A DNA stretch of 64,000 nt from Microbacterium allomyrinae (GTDB lineage: Bacteria; Actinomycetota; Actinomycetes; Actinomycetales; Microbacteriaceae), in assembly GCF_020682705.1 (NCBI RefSeq), contig NZ_JAGTTN010000001.1:806001-870000 (forward strand), given 5' to 3'. This document shows, one piece after another, positions 45,670-54,044 of this stretch. Positions within the stretch are counted from its first letter, which is position 1; every line of letters begins with the position of its first letter. A program made the translations under genes and the position numbers. The notes beneath the pieces were generated by a model. It saw only the letters and a list, made by a program, of their open reading frames with translations, had not been told where the DNA came from and made no database searches.

Positions 45670-46227
45670 GTGAGACTTCTCGTCGCCGCCCTCGAGGCCG
45701 AACTCGTCGCCTTTCCTGCGGAGCTTCCCGGCTTCGACCGACTCGTCACGGGTCCGGGCAAGCTGCAGGCGACGTACGCCCTGACGCGAGCTCTCGATGC
45801 GCGCGCGTACGACGAGATCGTCGTGGTCGGCACTGCGGGCGCGATCGATCCCGCACTCGAGGCGTCGCTCTACGAGATCGACGCGGTGATCCAGCACGAT
45901 GTGACCGACATCGACGGGATCGTCGGCCAGCACGTCTCGCTGCCGACGCGGATCGAGCTCGGGCGCAGCGGTGTGACGATCGCGACCGGCGATCATTTCG
46001 TGGACGACGCCGCCGCGGTCGAGGTGATCCGGCAGCTGGGCGGCGGCCTGGTCGACATGGAGACCTATGCGTACGTGTGGGTCGCCGAGCGCTTCGGTGT
46101 TCCCATCCGGGTGATCAAGGCCGTGTCGGACCGCGCCCAGGATGATGCCATCACCGACTGGCGCGCGGCGGTCACCGCGTGCAGCCATCAGCTGCGCGAG
46201 CGGATCCAGGCTGAGTACGGCGTCTGA
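45670..46227 (+). CDS. Nucleosidase / nucleoside phosphorylase-like protein
   Basis: A 185-aa PNP-UDP fold protein. LLVAALEAELVAFPA opens like MTA/SAH nucleosidases; VVVGTAGAIDPAL and VDMETYAYVWVAERFGVPIRVIKAVSDRA (about 133-161) are the substrate-site segments, the latter with the conserved MET-Y and Asp. It is somewhat shorter than Pfs (about 230 aa). The GTG at 45670 is chosen because homologues begin with this strand; an upstream ATG exists. Confidence 0.8.
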   Translation: MRLLVAALEAELVAFPAELPGFDRLVTGPGKLQATYALTRALDARAYDEIVVVGTAGAIDPALEASLYEIDAVIQHDVTDIDGIVGQHVSLPTRIELGRSGVTIATGDHFVDDAAAVEVIRQLGGGLVDMETYAYVWVAERFGVPIRVIKAVSDRAQDDAITDWRAAVTACSHQLRERIQAEYGV

Positions 46228-46244
46228 TCCGGTCGGGAGGCCCG

Positions 46245-49241
46245 CTACGCGGGTGCGATGGCGTCCTGACGGATCCGGCTCGGCCCGTGCGGGCTCGCCT
46301 CGACGCTGAGCTGCGCCGGAAGCTGCTCTCTCATCGCCGCCACATGACTGATGACTCCGACCGTGCGTCCCCCTTGGCGCAGTTCGTCGAGCGTGCGCAT
46401 GGCGAGCTCGAGGGTCTCGTCGTCGAGAGACCCGAAGCCTTCGTCGACGAACAGAGTGTCGAGCCGCACTCCCCCGGCGCGTGCGGTCACGACTTCGGCG
46501 AGTCCGAGCGCGAGCGCGAGCGACGCGAGGAACGTCTCGCCGCCTGACAGCGACTGCGCCGGACGCGCCTGCCCGGTGTAGGCGTCGAGGATCTCGAGCC
46601 CGAGTCCGGATGCCGCCCCCCGCGCCGCGCGGGCATCGGAGTGCTGCAGGCGGTAGCGTCCGGACGACATGTCGCCGAGTCGGAGGTTGGCGGCGGCGAC
46701 GATCTCTTCGAGCTCGGCGGCCAGCACGAAGGTCTCGAGGTCCATCTTCATGGTGTTCGGCGCCCGGCCGGCGACGGTGTCGGCGAGACGGGCGATGGCC
46801 GCCGCGTCGGCGGCGCGGTCGGCTGCTCCCGCATAGGCCGCATCGATCTGCACGGCGAGATCGCGCAGCCCGATCGCCAGGTGATCGGCGTCGCGCTCGG
46901 CCCCGAACGCGAGCGTCCGCGCAGCGTCGGCCGCGTCGAGCGCGGCCTGCGACGCGGCGAGGTCGATGGGCACGTCGGCGGTGCCGGCGAGTTCGAGCTC
47001 GAGTTCGAGCACACGACCGCGTGCAGCCACCACGTGGGCGTCGTGGGCCGCGATGCGCTCCGCGAGGGTATCGGCGACCGCGGGGTCGATCACGGCGCGC
47101 TCGGCCGACGCCACGTCGTCGAAGATCGAGTCGGCGATGCGCGCGTCCCGGTCCGCGCAGGCGGCGAGACGGACCTGCTCGTCGCGTGCGGCCTGCGCGC
47201 GCGACGATCCCGCCGAGCGCGCCACGTCGCGGAGCGATCCGGCCGATGCGACCCGGTCGGCGACGCGGGGGTGCTCGCCGCGCGCGCGGTCGATGACCGC
47301 GCGCATGCCCTCGACCGTCGACATCAGCGCGGCGACGCTCGTCCGCTGCTCGCCCAGGCCTTCGACGAGCACGGCGCGCGCGGCCTCGGCCTCACCATCG
47401 AGCGCGGTGAGCGCACTCCGCTCAGCGATGAGGGCGTCTCGCCGCGCAGCCGCGTTCTCCGCCGCCGACAGTTCTGACGAGGCGGCGTTCAGCTGTTCCT
47501 CGAGCGAGGCGGGCTGCTCGCCGCCGGCTCGGGCGGCAGCTTCGGAGTGACGCTCCCGCGCGGCCCGGGCGATGTCGGCCGCGCGACGCTCGGCCGCCGT
47601 CGCGGCATCGCGCTCGGATTCGGCCGCGGCCAGAATCTCGTCGGTCACCGGATCGTCCGCCGGTGCCGCGGGATGCGGGTGCTCCACCGAGCCGCACACC
47701 GCGCACCGTTCCCCGTCGGCGAGGGTCGCCGCGAGCTCTCCCGCGTACCCGTCGAGTCGTCGCTGGAGAAGGCTCGCGACGGTGCGGCCCGCCACGGCGG
47801 CAGAGGTGGCCGCGTCACGATGGTCGACCTCGGCGTCGCGCAGGCTCGTGGCCAACGCGAGGGTCTCGCGTGCCGCGGCGAGGCGCTCGGCGATCGCGTC
47901 GCGCCGGGATCGGGCGGGGTCGAGGTGGGCGGCTGCTTCACGCGCACGGTCGATATCGGCGCCGAGCTGCGTGAGTCGTGCGGGCACCTCGGCCCGTTGC
48001 GCATCGAGCGCGTCGATGTCGCGCTCGATGTCGGCGACACGCCCGGCGCCGGCCCGCAGCTCGCTCTCGCGTGCGGGCAACTCGGCCTCTTGCGCTGCGG
48101 CCGCGACCCACACCGCGAGCTCGCCGGTGAGGGTCTCGACGAGCTCGTCGAGGTCGGTGGCGGCATCCACGCCGGCCCGCTCGGCGGCATCCCGCCATGC
48201 TGCTTCTGCGTCGTCTGCTGCGGCACGGGATGCCGCGGCCGATCGCTGCGCACGGCGCGCGGTCTCGAGCGGCGCGCGCAGCGTCTCGGCCGATCGTCCG
48301 CGCGTGAGCGTTGCGCGGTCATCGGAGACGCTCGCAGCCGCTTCGTCGAGCGCGGTCAGGCGCTCCCGCGCGCGGAGGAGCTCGGACTGCCCCTTCGCCA
48401 GCGCTACCCGCGCGGCGTGCTCGTCGTCGGCCGCCGCACGGGCGGCGTCGGCGCGATCGCGTTCGTGCCTCAGCGTCTCGAGTCGATATGCGGCCCGCTT
48501 CTCGCCGAGCTCGACGGCGGCGCGTCGTGCGCCGAGATCGGTCGGGGCATCGCCCTCGTCGGCCAGGTCGTTCGCCGCGATGAGGCGCTCCGCCTGCTCG
48601 AGGAGGGTTCGTGCCCGCTCGCCGACCGCGTCGAGCTCACGCTGCGCCGCTTTGCCGCGCTCGCCGAGGTCGCGCGCGTACTCCTCGTAGCGCCGGGTGC
48701 CGAACAACGCCCGCAGCAGCGCCTGCCGTTCGGTGCCCGACGAGAGGAGGAACCGCGAGAATTTGTTCTGGGCGAGCAGGATGACCTGCTGGAACTGCTG
48801 GGCGTTCAACCCCAGCACCTCATCGAGCAGCAGTCCCACGTCGCGCGGCTTGGCCGCACGGCCGACCCAGGCATCGTCTACCCGCTCTTCCAGCTCGGCG
48901 CGCGTCGGCTCGGTCGTGAGCCCGCCGCCGCGGCGCGCGGGTCGCTGATACTCCGGTGCGCGCGTCACGCGCCAGCGCCGGTCGCCCACGGTGAACTCCA
49001 GGCGCACCTCGGTCGGCTCGTCGGGCGCGCAATGGTCGCTGCGCAGTCGCTTGTCGCCGGTCTCGTACCGCGGCACCGATCCATAGAGCGCGAAGCAGAC
49101 GCCGTCGAGGATGCTCGATTTGCCGGCGCCGGTGCGGCCCGAGATCAAGAAGATCCCGTCGCGTGCGAACGCGTCGAAATCGACGCTCTGACGCTCGAGG
49201 AAGGGTCCGAACCCGGTCAGCTCGAGCTGGTGCAGCCTCAT
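46245..49241 (-). CDS. sbcC: SbcC, ATPase subunit of the SbcCD nuclease
   Basis: A 998-aa SMC-like protein. Walker A SGRTGAGKSS (about 34-43) is N-terminal. Long coiled-coil arms meet at the zinc hook CAVC (about 513). The C-terminal signature SLSGGETFLASLALALGLAE and Walker B LDTLFVDEGFGSLD complete the ATPase. With SbcD it trims hairpins and protein-blocked DNA ends. The start ATG overlaps the SbcD stop (ATGA). Confidence 0.94.
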   Translation of the reverse strand: MRLHQLELTGFGPFLERQSVDFDAFARDGIFLISGRTGAGKSSILDGVCFALYGSVPRYETGDKRLRSDHCAPDEPTEVRLEFTVGDRRWRVTRAPEYQRPARRGGGLTTEPTRAELEERVDDAWVGRAAKPRDVGLLLDEVLGLNAQQFQQVILLAQNKFSRFLLSSGTERQALLRALFGTRRYEEYARDLGERGKAAQRELDAVGERARTLLEQAERLIAANDLADEGDAPTDLGARRAAVELGEKRAAYRLETLRHERDRADAARAAADDEHAARVALAKGQSELLRARERLTALDEAAASVSDDRATLTRGRSAETLRAPLETARRAQRSAAASRAAADDAEAAWRDAAERAGVDAATDLDELVETLTGELAVWVAAAAQEAELPARESELRAGAGRVADIERDIDALDAQRAEVPARLTQLGADIDRAREAAAHLDPARSRRDAIAERLAAARETLALATSLRDAEVDHRDAATSAAVAGRTVASLLQRRLDGYAGELAATLADGERCAVCGSVEHPHPAAPADDPVTDEILAAAESERDAATAAERRAADIARAARERHSEAAARAGGEQPASLEEQLNAASSELSAAENAAARRDALIAERSALTALDGEAEAARAVLVEGLGEQRTSVAALMSTVEGMRAVIDRARGEHPRVADRVASAGSLRDVARSAGSSRAQAARDEQVRLAACADRDARIADSIFDDVASAERAVIDPAVADTLAERIAAHDAHVVAARGRVLELELELAGTADVPIDLAASQAALDAADAARTLAFGAERDADHLAIGLRDLAVQIDAAYAGAADRAADAAAIARLADTVAGRAPNTMKMDLETFVLAAELEEIVAAANLRLGDMSSGRYRLQHSDARAARGAASGLGLEILDAYTGQARPAQSLSGGETFLASLALALGLAEVVTARAGGVRLDTLFVDEGFGSLDDETLELAMRTLDELRQGGRTVGVISHVAAMREQLPAQLSVEASPHGPSRIRQDAIAPA

Positions 49242-50440
49242 GCGGTGGCCTCTGCACGGGTGCGCTGGCCGAGCATCTCGGCGATCAATTCGTACTCGCG
49301 GGTCGTCGCGCCTTCGCCGTCGCGCACGTGGAGGAGGAACGCATCCACGAGCTCGGCGTCGTTACGAGCCGCCCGCACGCGCTCAGCGTACGTGCGGGAA
49401 TCGTCGACGCGCGCCGCGACGGGGATGTGCGCCACCGCGGCGCAGTACGGGAAGCGCTCGAGCAGACGGCGCATCGGGTCGCGCTGCGGCAGCGGATCGG
49501 TGTACTCGGCGTTGATCCAGTCGCCTTCGTGCGGGGCGTGGCGCGCATCTGCGAGCAGATCTTCCAGCGTGCCGGTGAGGGTCGTGAGTGCGCGCGGCAC
49601 CGGGAGCGGCAGCCACCGGACCGCGGCCTGCGCAGCTTGGTCGCCGGCGTCCGATTCGTCTGCCCCGGGCAACTGCGCACCCAGCCCGTCGGGCCCGAGG
49701 TCCACGAGCCACGACCCGCGCGGCTTGAACCGCTCACCGAAGCTGTAGTGCAGCGGTGCACCCGAGTAGCGCACGCGCGGGCTCGGTTGCTGCTGCCCGT
49801 GGATGTGCCCGAGAGCCATGTAGTCCACGCCGTCGAAGGTCGACAGCGCAACGATGTCGAGGCCGCCCTGCTGGATGTCCCGCTCGAGCTGCGGCGTCGG
49901 CTCGACGCCTGCCGCGAAGCAGTGCGCGATCGCGACCGAGCGGCCGCCGCGGACGGCGAGATCGGCGCGCACGAGATCCATCGCCCGCTCGAGCACGTCG
50001 GCCTGCGACCGCACGCCCGGCCAGACGTGCCGCATGAGCACGGGCTCGAGGAACGGGATCCCGTAGAAATGGACGGGACCGTCGTCGTCCGACACGGTCA
50101 CCGGAGCACCGATCGATGCGGGATCCGTGAGCACATGCACGCCGTCGCGGAGCAGTGCCGACTGAAACCCGAGCCGTGCAGCGGAGTCGTGGTTGCCGCT
50201 CGTGACGATCACCGTCGCGCCGGTGTCGGAGAGGCCGCGCAGCACGTCGGAGAGGAGGGTGTACGCCCCCGCCGCCGGGGCGGCGGAGTCGAAGACGTCG
50301 CCGGCGACGACCACCACGTCGACGCCCTGCTCGCGCACCTGCTCGACGAGCGCCTCGAGCACGCCCCGCAGCGCCTCGAGCGTCGAGTGCCCGTGGAAGG
50401 ACCGGCCGATGTGCCAGTCCGAGGTGTGCAGGATCCGCAT
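49238..50440 (-). CDS. sbcD: SbcD, nuclease subunit of SbcCD
   Basis: A 400-aa Mre11-type nuclease. The five phosphodiesterase blocks are LHTSDWHIGRSFHG, VVVAGDVFDSAAP, VTSGNHDSAARLG, AIAHCFAAG and YMALGHIHGQQQ. It forms the endonuclease and 3'-5' exonuclease head with SbcC. The ATG at 50438-50440 gives the canonical MRILHTSDWHIG start; longer upstream reading is spurious. Confidence 0.94.
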   Translation of the reverse strand: MRILHTSDWHIGRSFHGHSTLEALRGVLEALVEQVREQGVDVVVVAGDVFDSAAPAAGAYTLLSDVLRGLSDTGATVIVTSGNHDSAARLGFQSALLRDGVHVLTDPASIGAPVTVSDDDGPVHFYGIPFLEPVLMRHVWPGVRSQADVLERAMDLVRADLAVRGGRSVAIAHCFAAGVEPTPQLERDIQQGGLDIVALSTFDGVDYMALGHIHGQQQPSPRVRYSGAPLHYSFGERFKPRGSWLVDLGPDGLGAQLPGADESDAGDQAAQAAVRWLPLPVPRALTTLTGTLEDLLADARHAPHEGDWINAEYTDPLPQRDPMRRLLERFPYCAAVAHIPVAARVDDSRTYAERVRAARNDAELVDAFLLHVRDGEGATTREYELIAEMLGQRTRAEATA

Positions 50441-50648
50441 GCTGACACCGTACGTTCGCCCGCCGACATCTCGATCGAGGCGAGCCGGGCAGGCGCGAAC
50501 CGCCTGCCTGCGCATTCTCTGCGAACGCCGCCCGGACGAACTCGGCCGATTCAGACCGCGCCGTCGCCTCCCGCTCCTGCGGCCGCGCGTATGCGGCGAC
50601 TCGGCGAGGTGTCGCGCGCGCACCCGGTCCGCGGGCATATCGTGGAAT

Positions 50649-51209
50649 ATGGCGCCCACCCCAGACTCCGCCCCGCGATCCACGGTCGTCGCGCTCGTCG
50701 GGGCGGGCAGTGACGAGCTGCTGACCGGTCTCGCCGATGTCCCGGCGCTCATCGCGCTGTCACTGCGCGAAGCGGATCCGTCGGTCGCGACGCACCTGGT
50801 GACCTCGGCATCCGCTCCCTACGTGATCCACGATGCCGACCCGCTCGAGCACGTCGCCGCGGCGTGGGTCGAGCTCTACGAGGAGCGGGCCACGCTCGGA
50901 TCGCTCGAGATCGAGGTCGAGACGCTCCTCGGATTCTTCGCCTCGGGCGAGGTCGTGATGCCCGACTACTACGTCGTCGCCGGACCCGAGGCGATCGAGG
51001 GGACGTGGCGGCACTGGTGGCTCGGGGCGCTCGCCCTTCGCGCGCCCTCACGCGTGCTCCCGGTCGAGGCGTCCGGCCCCGCCCTGCGCTCGCGCCTGCG
51101 GTCGCTGCCGACGTCGCGTCCCTGGCCCGATCCTGCGACGTGGCTGCCGCACGTCCAGTTCGACATCCCCGACCGCGTCGGCCTGCGCGATCAGCCCGGC
51201 GCGGCCTGA
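50649..51209 (+). CDS. Conserved hypothetical protein
   Basis: A 186-aa protein with no domain I recognise. It begins MAPTPDSAPRSTVVALVGAGSDELL and has no membrane helix. Aromatic-rich stretches (VVMPDYYVVAGPEAIEGTWRHWWLGALA, LPTSRPWPDPATWLPHV) suggest a folded protein of unknown role. It overlaps a plausible start near VALVGAG, so the first residues are uncertain. The next gene starts 2 nt downstream and they are probably one operon. Confidence 0.65.
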   Translation: MAPTPDSAPRSTVVALVGAGSDELLTGLADVPALIALSLREADPSVATHLVTSASAPYVIHDADPLEHVAAAWVELYEERATLGSLEIEVETLLGFFASGEVVMPDYYVVAGPEAIEGTWRHWWLGALALRAPSRVLPVEASGPALRSRLRSLPTSRPWPDPATWLPHVQFDIPDRVGLRDQPGAA

Positions 51210-51211
51210 TC

Positions 51212-51946
51212 GTGGCGCCGGATCGCGAAGAGTTCACCTCCCTCGGGGCGACGCTGATCGCTGAACGCCGCGGCCGAGCGCCGGCCGCCTTCGTGCTGAT
51301 CCACGGGATCGGGATGGGACGCACGGTCTTCGGGGATCTCATCCGCCATCTCGGCGACGGCGAGGTCGTCGCCGTCGACCTGCCCGGGTACGGCGAGGCT
51401 CCCGAGCCGCCCCGGGTGCTCACCATGGAGCGGAGCGCAGATCTCGTGGCCGCCTACCTCCGCGACAGAGTGGCGACACCGGCGGTGCTGATCGGGCATT
51501 CGATGGGCGCTCAGGTCGTCGCAGAGGTCGCGGCGCGGCATCCCGACACCGTCGCCGCCGTCGTGCTGATCGGCCCCACCGTCGACCCCGCCGCGCGAAC
51601 GGCGCCTCAGCAGCTGTGGCGGCTGCTGTGCGACATCGCGGTCGAGAGTCCGCGCGTGATCGCCCTGGGCGCCCGTGAATACATACGCGCGGGGCCGCAT
51701 CTGCGCACGAAGTTCCGCGCGATGCTCGTCCACGAGCCGGAGAAGACGTTCCCGCGCGTCCGGGCGCCCGCTCTGGTGCTGCGAGGAGAGAAGGATCTGG
51801 TGGCGCCGCGTCGCTGGTGCCGAGCGGTGGCGTCATCGCTCCCGCAGGGGCGGCTGGAAGAGGTTCCCGGCTACGGTCACGAGACGATGATCCGGGATGC
51901 CGCGCCGGCCGCCCGCCTGATACGCGCGTTCGCCGCATCGCTCTGA
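51212..51946 (+). CDS. Alpha/beta hydrolase
   Basis: A 244-aa hydrolase. AFVLIHGIGMGRTVFGDLIRHLG is the oxyanion segment, VVAVDLPGYGEAPEPP follows, the nucleophile elbow is GHSMGAQVV (Ser near 99) and the catalytic His lies in PGYGHETMIRD near residue 225. Asp is in LRGEKDLVAPRRW. GTG start at 51212, coupled to the hypothetical gene. The stop codon sits inside a 15-bp tandem duplication. The substrate is unknown. Confidence 0.85.
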   Translation: MAPDREEFTSLGATLIAERRGRAPAAFVLIHGIGMGRTVFGDLIRHLGDGEVVAVDLPGYGEAPEPPRVLTMERSADLVAAYLRDRVATPAVLIGHSMGAQVVAEVAARHPDTVAAVVLIGPTVDPAARTAPQQLWRLLCDIAVESPRVIALGAREYIRAGPHLRTKFRAMLVHEPEKTFPRVRAPALVLRGEKDLVAPRRWCRAVASSLPQGRLEEVPGYGHETMIRDAAPAARLIRAFAASL

Positions 51947-51962
51947 TCCGCATCGCTCTGAT
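51933..51962. repeat. 15-bp tandem duplication spanning the hydrolase stop codon
   Basis: CCGCATCGCTCTGAT is repeated exactly at 51933-51947 and 51948-51962. The TGA stop (51944-51946) lies in the first copy. Confidence 0.9.
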
Positions 51963-52093
51963 CCGGGGCGTTCGGTCCGCGTCCGGCGGGCCGCGGACTG
52001 CCTCGCTGCGACGGAATCCTGCCAACCAGCTCCGCCCCGGCAATGTCGGAACCCCCGCGTACGTTTTCGCCGTCGGAACCAACGGAGGAAACC

Positions 52094-52336
52094 ATGCTCT
52101 CGCTCGTCACCGCCGCCGAACACCAGTACCGTCACGAGGCTCGCACGCGCGATCGCGAACACGCTCTGCGTGCGTCGATCCGCGAGCACCACGAGTATCG
52201 TGCGACAGCGACCGCGGTCGCACAGCCCCGCACGGCCGTCGCGGTCGCCTCGCGCCCTCCGCGCGCCGTCTGGGCGCGACCGATCGGGGCGCATGCGAAC
52301 CCGGACGCCACGCAGGTCGGCTGCGCCATCGCGTGA
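52094..52336 (+). CDS. Small basic hypothetical protein
   Basis: An 80-aa Arg/His/Ala-rich protein (MLSLVTAAEHQYRHEARTRD at the start) with no recognisable domain and no membrane helix. It is believable as a gene because of a strong ribosome site (GGAGGAAACC) directly before the ATG at 52094 and a strong hairpin right after the stop. It may bind nucleic acid, given its basicity. Confidence 0.6.
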   Translation: MLSLVTAAEHQYRHEARTRDREHALRASIREHHEYRATATAVAQPRTAVAVASRPPRAVWARPIGAHANPDATQVGCAIA

Positions 52337-52338
52337 AG

Positions 52339-52375
52339 CGACGCCACCCCGCCCCGATCGGGCGAGGTGGCGTCG
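52339..52375 (+). terminator. Terminator hairpin after the small basic gene
   Basis: CGACGCCACC (52339-52348) pairs with GGTGGCGTCG (52366-52375); the inner CGCCC/GGGCG bases extend the stem. It also lies just past the stop of the convergent gene at 52384. Confidence 0.8.
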
Positions 52376-52383
52376 ATCCACGC

Positions 52384-52887
52384 CTACACGGGATCCGCGG
52401 CGTCACCGACCGAGACCTGGCGGGCCAGCTCCTGGATGTCGTCGTCGGGCAGGTCGACACCGGACTGCTCGAGCCGCTGACGCAGCACGTCCGCGATCCT
52501 CTCGAGCGACTCTGTACCGACGTCGCTGCGCGTCTGCGCGACGATTCCGGTGACCTTCTCCACGTCGGACGCGTTGTTCTGCGCCATGGCGGGCAGCCGC
52601 TGCTCCTGCTCCGTGCCGAGCGCGCCCGGAGTCCGCTGGGCTTCGCCGGCCGTCGATGTGTCGCGGCCGTCGTCCTGCCCGTGGTGATCCGTTCCCTCGT
52701 CGGGCACGCCGATACCGACCGCGGTGTGGCTCGGTTCCGGCGGAGCGGCTCCCTCACGGGTCGGCTCCCCCTCGGCCGGGGTGCGCGTCGCACCATCTGC
52801 GTCTTCACGGTCGGGGTAGTTGATCCCGGGCTGCTCGTACTCGTTGCCCGTCGTGCTCCGGGTGCTCTCGTTGCCGGCAGTGCTCAT
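52384..52887 (-). CDS. Acidic, probably disordered hypothetical protein
   Basis: A 167-aa hydrophilic protein. It starts MSTAGNESTRSTTGNEYEQPG, the first 90 residues are Glu/Asp/Gly/Thr-rich and look disordered, and the last 60 (LERIADVLRQRLEQSGVDLPDDDIQELARQVS) probably form helices. No known domain. The ATG at 52885-52887 overlaps the stop of the next gene upstream (TGATG), indicating coupled translation. Confidence 0.65.
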   Translation of the reverse strand: MSTAGNESTRSTTGNEYEQPGINYPDREDADGATRTPAEGEPTREGAAPPEPSHTAVGIGVPDEGTDHHGQDDGRDTSTAGEAQRTPGALGTEQEQRLPAMAQNNASDVEKVTGIVAQTRSDVGTESLERIADVLRQRLEQSGVDLPDDDIQELARQVSVGDAADPV

Positions 52888-53117
52888 CAGGGCTCCTCTC
52901 CTCGGTCGGCGTCTCCCACGAGGTCGGGGTCGGTTCCGCGACGTGCGGCCTCGCCCTCTACAGGATCGTCGGGTGCCAATGCGGAATCGGTCAGCAGGTC
53001 CTCGGCGTCGGCGGCCTGTGCAGCCGACGAACGCTCGCCGGCTTCTTTGTCGCCCACCTCGTCCCACCCACCGGGCGGGTCGGCGTCGATGACGCCTTCG
53101 GGCAGATCACGGTCCAT
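52887..53117 (-). CDS. Small acidic hypothetical protein
   Basis: A 76-aa acidic protein (MDRDLPEGVIDADPPGGWDE at the start, many Asp/Glu). No domain recognised. Good ribosome site (GAGAGGAGC) before the ATG at 53115-53117, and TGATG coupling to the gene after it. The pair looks like one unit; small acidic pairs like this often turn out to be stress-related, which is not shown here. Confidence 0.65.
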   Translation of the reverse strand: MDRDLPEGVIDADPPGGWDEVGDKEAGERSSAAQAADAEDLLTDSALAPDDPVEGEAARRGTDPDLVGDADRGEEP

Positions 53118-53188
53118 GACACGCTCCTCTCGTCTCACTCCACCCTCGCGTGGAGCACCCCCCGGCGACATGGGGTTGACAAGAGGGG

Positions 53189-53644
53189 TCAGGGACGCTC
53201 GACGCCCTCGGGGTCGACGGCCCGCGCTCCTGCGGCGGGTGCGGTGCCTGCCGCAGCAGCGCGATCGCGCACGACGGCATCGCCGATCATCTGGCCGCCG
53301 CTGCGCGTGAGCGCCCGCCGCCACGGCAGCGTGCCCTCGATCTCGATCTGGATGGACATCGACAGCAGCGTCCGGATGAGGACGATCAGACCGAGGATCG
53401 CAGCATCCTCCAGCGACGGCTTCGACGTGATCGTGCGGATGAGGTCGGCGGCGACGAGCACTTCGAGGCCGAGCAGGATGGCTGCACCGAGGGTCGTGCG
53501 CAATGTGGTGAACGCCGCCGCTCCGCCTTCGCCGCGCGAGAGGGATCGGACACCGAGGACCACGGCGATGGCGAAGCCGACGATCATCGCCAGCGCGCCG
53601 ACGGCCTCGAATGCGACGGCGACCGCGGTGAAGACCTCTTCCAT
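53189..53644 (-). CDS. DUF1622-domain membrane protein
   Basis: A 151-aa protein with helices at about 8-30 (VAFEAVGALAMIVGFAIAVVLGV), 48-68 (TTLGAAILLGLEVLVAADLIR) and 83-100. LGAAILLGLEVLVAADLIRTI is the DUF1622 hallmark. The family is of unknown function. It has a low-complexity C-terminal tail. The ATG at 53642-53644 is selected; a GTG six bases upstream is also possible. Confidence 0.8.
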   Translation of the reverse strand: MEEVFTAVAVAFEAVGALAMIVGFAIAVVLGVRSLSRGEGGAAAFTTLRTTLGAAILLGLEVLVAADLIRTITSKPSLEDAAILGLIVLIRTLLSMSIQIEIEGTLPWRRALTRSGGQMIGDAVVRDRAAAAGTAPAAGARAVDPEGVERP

Positions 53645-53685
53645 GTGCACGCGGCCAGCTTAGGACCGCGGTGCGCGCACGCGGC

Positions 53686-53991
53686 TCAGGCCGATCGGCG
53701 CTGGTTCAGGATGCCGCCACGCGCGGGATTCGCGGCGAACCAGTCGGCGACGTACCAGCACACCGGGCTGACCTTGCGATCGCCGGCGGCCTCGAGTTCG
53801 CCGACGGCGCGCTCGACCAGTTCGCCGGCGTATCCGTGGCCGCGGAACGTGGGGATCGTGTAGGCGCGCGTCATGGCCACGGTGCGTCCGTCGTCGCGAT
53901 AATCCAGAACGCTCACCAGGTCGTCGCCCCGGTGCAGCGTGTAGCGCGAGGCATCCGGCTCATGCGAGAAGCGAAGCTCAGTCACCCGCAC
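53686..53991 (-). CDS. GNAT-family N-acetyltransferase
   Basis: A 101-aa small GNAT (YjdJ-like). AYTIPTFRGHGYAGELVERAVGELEAAGDRKVSPVCWYVADWF (about 44-86) includes the acetyl-CoA loop RGHGYAGEL and the conserved C-terminal C-W-F segment. Substrate unknown. GTG at 53991 (alternative GTG at 53985). Confidence 0.85.
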   Translation of the reverse strand: MRVTELRFSHEPDASRYTLHRGDDLVSVLDYRDDGRTVAMTRAYTIPTFRGHGYAGELVERAVGELEAAGDRKVSPVCWYVADWFAANPARGGILNQRRSA

Positions 53992-54044
53992 AGGCTACGC
54001 CCGCTCTCGCCCCCTCGGACCAGGGAGCCGGGATGTCGCAGCGA

